DNA of 24,493 nt from positions 13,383 through 37,875 of the forward strand of contig DECD01000027.1 in the NCBI GenBank assembly GCA_002349055.1, in the 5' to 3' direction. The position numbers and the translations under genes are program-made. The notes under the pieces are model-generated. The model did no database searches. It had not been told where the DNA came from and saw only the letters and a program-made list of their open reading frames with translations. Origin of the DNA: Bacteroidales bacterium UBA2939. GTDB taxonomy: Bacteria; Bacteroidota; Bacteroidia; Bacteroidales; P3. Shown piece by piece: positions 22,419 to 24,493 of the stretch. Position 1 is the first letter of the stretch, and every line of letters begins with the position of its first letter.

Positions 22419-22426
22419 CAAATTTA
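22419..22426 (-). promoter_or_regulatory. -7 element of tex, adjacent to the start codon
   Basis: On the minus strand TAAATTTG (22426-22419) is followed by CAGC and then the ATG. A -33 box is not well placed; TTTG at 22454-22451 is 24 bp away. The arrangement equals that of phoH and of the ATG at 3523. Confidence 0.55.
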
Positions 22427-22457
22427 CACAAAAAAGTCCATTCCCGGAGACAAAAAA

Positions 22458-22469
22458 CAACAATTGTTG
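22458..22469. promoter_or_regulatory. 12-bp perfect palindrome between tex and the T9SS gene
   Basis: CAACAATTGTTG reads the same on both strands and lies next to the -33 regions of both divergent promoters, a natural place for a shared regulator site. The regulator is not identifiable. Confidence 0.45.
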
Positions 22470-22479
22470 AAAAAAAAAA

Positions 22480-22509
22480 TTTCCATATCAAAAAATATAT
22501 GTATTTTTG
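22480..22509 (+). promoter_or_regulatory. Promoter of the T9SS cargo gene
   Basis: TATTTTTG at 22502-22509 is a strong -7 element. The -33 element is TTTC at 22480-22483 with an 18-bp spacer, one base off consensus. An A-rich leader of about 30 nt precedes the ATG. Confidence 0.7.
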
Positions 22510-22544
22510 CACTTTGAAAAATTAACAATTAAAACACATTAAAC

Positions 22545-24479
22545 ATGAAAAAATCTTTATTATTTTTGGCAGCAGCGCTGACTTTCGGCTTTGCCGCTAA
22601 TGCACAGACCGTCTTCTCCGAGGACTTCGAGTCTGTGACAGTCGCCAGTCAAGCTGGCCTCGAAACTGGCCTCGGTGAACTCCCTGCCGGATGGACACTC
22701 TATGAGGACAACCTTACCAACTTCTCCTCATCTCAAGGCAGTTTCACTGTTTTCGGTAAGAGTTGGAAAGTCTACGACATGGATGGATGGGGAAAGCTTG
22801 CCTTCTCCATCACCTACACCATGGAGGGTACAGCCTGCGACCGCTGGCTCATCACCCCTGCCATCACCATCCCCGATGAGGGAGATTACAAACTAATGTT
22901 CAATCAATTAGCCTCTCAGTACGATGAACACATGTCAGTGATGGTTTCTACCACCAATACCGAAAAAGCCAGTTTCACCCAAACCCTCATAGATAACGAG
23001 TTGCTTACTGCCGGTGCCTCGACACGCCTCCTCGATCTGAGCAGCTTCACTGGTCAAACCATCTACATTGCTTTCGTCGCACAGACGGCCGATGGCCTGT
23101 ACATTGGTGTCGATGACGTCCAAGTGAAGGTTGTTGCCCCCGACAACATGGCAGCCTTGGCCGCTACCGCTCCTGCCTGGACCGCCCAAGGTGCCTACAT
23201 CCCCGTGAGCCTAGCCATTCGCAACGAGGGTTCCGCCCCCCTCACCTCGTTCGACATCGCCTATACCGTGAACAGCGGAGACGAGCAGAACATCAGCGTC
23301 ACCAATATAAATGTGGCACCCTTCACTTCTTACACCTACACCTTCCAAGCCTCTCCTGAAGGTCTTGGTGAAAATGTCGTCGACATCACCGTGAGCAACC
23401 CCAACAATGCCGACATGGCCATCGAAAACAACACCGCCAGTTGCACCACCATGGTCTACGACCCCGCCAATGCCATCCAGCGCACCACCGTGCTTGAGCA
23501 CTTCACCACCGGCCGCTGCCCCAACTGCCCTCCCGCCCACGACTATCTGGAGCAGCTCTACAGCACCCGCCACGACAATGTCATCTGGATTGCCCACCAC
23601 GTGGGTTACTACACCGACAACATGACTATCACCGAATCGAACCAGATGCTGCGCTTCTTCAATGACGGTGGCAACACCTACGCTCCCGCCATCATGCTCG
23701 ACCGCAACCAGGATTATGCCACCGCCGAGGATCCGGGCCCCGTCTTCTTCCCCAGCAGCAACTACACCGCCGAGTCGTTCGACAACGCCATTTCGACTCC
23801 CGCCTTTGTCAGCGTGAACATCAGCGACGTGAACTACAACCCCCAGAGCCGCGAACTGAGCCTGAAGGTCAGCGGTAGCTTCACCAACGACATGACCTTC
23901 GACGCTCCCCGTCTCACCGTCTACCTGATGCAGGACAGCATCGTGGCCAACCAGTCGGGTGCCTCCTCCAGCTACATCCACAACCACGTCATCCGTGCCT
24001 GTGTCACCAATGTCTGGGGCGATGCCACCGCCATCACCAACACCACTTCCGGCAGCACCTACGAGAAGACCTTCACCTACACCCTGCCCGCCAACATGCG
24101 TGCCGACCACACCTGGGCCGCCGCCTTCGTGAGCAACTATGACGCCAACAACGTCAACAACTGCAACATCGCCAACGGTGCCAAGACCGGTTTCCTCATG
24201 CAGGAGAAAGACCCCACCTCGGGCATCGCCGGTGTCGAGGCCAGCATCAACGTGGTGACCTATCCCAACCCCGCCACCGAGATGGCCTTTGTCACCGCCG
24301 AGGGCACCATCCGCAGCTACGAGATGGTCGACGCCATGGGCCGCAAGGTGATGAGCCAGGAGAACGTCAACGCCGACATCCTCGAGCTTAACGTCAACAG
24401 CCTCAGCGCCGGTGTCTACTTCATCAGCGTCACCACCGACAACGGTGTCGCCACCCAGCGCCTCACCGTCGCTAAATAA
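22545..24479 (+). CDS. T9SS-exported Omp28-like / cleaved-adhesin protein
   Basis: Secreted protein of 644 aa. A signal peptide (MKKSLLFLAAALTFGFAANAQ) is followed by a jelly-roll cleaved-adhesin domain (about 25-195; FSEDFES, LPAGWTLYED, DRWLITPAI, IYIAFVAQTADGLYIGVDDV). A beta-sandwich region (about 200-310) comes next. An Omp28-like thioredoxin-fold region starts LEHFTTGRCPNCPPAHDYLEQL, with C325-P-N-C328 as a possible redox pair. Residues about 570-644 form a type A T9SS sorting domain (VTYPNPATEMAFV, MVDAMGRKV, LSAGVYFISVTTDNG, QRLTVAK). It is therefore expected to cross the outer membrane and be attached to the surface or released. Its substrate or partner is unknown. The stop codon is 14 bp from the window end. 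Confidence 0.9.
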   Translation: MKKSLLFLAAALTFGFAANAQTVFSEDFESVTVASQAGLETGLGELPAGWTLYEDNLTNFSSSQGSFTVFGKSWKVYDMDGWGKLAFSITYTMEGTACDRWLITPAITIPDEGDYKLMFNQLASQYDEHMSVMVSTTNTEKASFTQTLIDNELLTAGASTRLLDLSSFTGQTIYIAFVAQTADGLYIGVDDVQVKVVAPDNMAALAATAPAWTAQGAYIPVSLAIRNEGSAPLTSFDIAYTVNSGDEQNISVTNINVAPFTSYTYTFQASPEGLGENVVDITVSNPNNADMAIENNTASCTTMVYDPANAIQRTTVLEHFTTGRCPNCPPAHDYLEQLYSTRHDNVIWIAHHVGYYTDNMTITESNQMLRFFNDGGNTYAPAIMLDRNQDYATAEDPGPVFFPSSNYTAESFDNAISTPAFVSVNISDVNYNPQSRELSLKVSGSFTNDMTFDAPRLTVYLMQDSIVANQSGASSSYIHNHVIRACVTNVWGDATAITNTTSGSTYEKTFTYTLPANMRADHTWAAAFVSNYDANNVNNCNIANGAKTGFLMQEKDPTSGIAGVEASINVVTYPNPATEMAFVTAEGTIRSYEMVDAMGRKVMSQENVNADILELNVNSLSAGVYFISVTTDNGVATQRLTVAK

Positions 24480-24493
24480 GGTTTAAGGTTTAA
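24480..24493. repeat. GGTTTAA tandem repeat at the window end
   Basis: Two copies of GGTTTAA directly follow the TAA stop codon of the T9SS gene and run to the window edge; the array may continue beyond it. Confidence 0.6.

Noticed and set aside
23211..24110. 299-codon minus-strand frame in the T9SS gene
   Set aside because: Glycine/valine-rich shadow of a gene with clear signal peptide, CxxC and sorting domain on the plus strand.

Overview
The window looks like about 24.5 kb of chromosome from a member of the Bacteroidales (phylum Bacteroidota). Several signals agree. Promoters have the TTTG (-33) / TAnnTTTG (-7) form rather than -35/-10. Start codons are preceded by A-rich leaders with little Shine-Dalgarno signal. 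The gene families are also typical: HmuY/HmuR-type heme uptake, calycin-like and WG-repeat lipoproteins, and an Omp28/cleaved-adhesin protein with a type IX secretion tail. Core genes are rich in C-ending codons. The accessory genes at about 1.27-3.4 kb are clearly more AT-rich. No phage genes, transposases or CRISPR arrays are visible.

Layout. Positions 1-3500 are accessory: a MntA/HepT (type VII) toxin-antitoxin pair, a terminator, an 11-bp repeat array, a strong promoter driving a structured RNA of about 210 nt that I cannot assign to a class, a WG-repeat lipoprotein and a multi-pass membrane protein. Positions 3.5-4.4 kb hold an HTH-Fic protein with an inverted-repeat operator in its promoter. 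From 4.7 to 13.8 kb the genes are mostly housekeeping: folP-dacA (folate synthesis and c-di-AMP synthesis, overlapping start/stop), a large M16 zinc protease, nnrD (NAD(P)HX repair), tRNA-Asn, a small Cys-rich membrane protein, manC (minus strand), phoH and ispE. From 13.9 to 17.0 kb lies a heme/iron uptake operon: calycin-like lipoprotein, HmuY-like hemophore lipoprotein and HmuR-like TonB receptor. From 17.0 to 17.4 kb is a type II toxin-antitoxin remnant with a broken toxin. From 17.4 to 20.2 kb are class II aldolase and sppA, followed by convergent tex (minus) and divergent from it a T9SS-exported Omp28-like protein.

Most interesting signals. (1) Short repeats that look like intergenic filler occur inside the coding sequences of manC, ispE, sppA and tex, always in frame and at loops or linkers. 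(2) Arrays of 11-bp direct repeats lie upstream of the promoters of the structured RNA, folP and phoH; the last two are clearly homologous and share a hairpin with a compatible base change. (3) The structured RNA has its own promoter, a long rod-like stem and a terminator arm that would form a pseudoknot. (4) Three genes share the identical arrangement TAnnTTTG-CAGC-ATG, which predicts leaderless or near-leaderless transcripts. All assignments were made by eye from sequence motifs; no database search or folding program was run.
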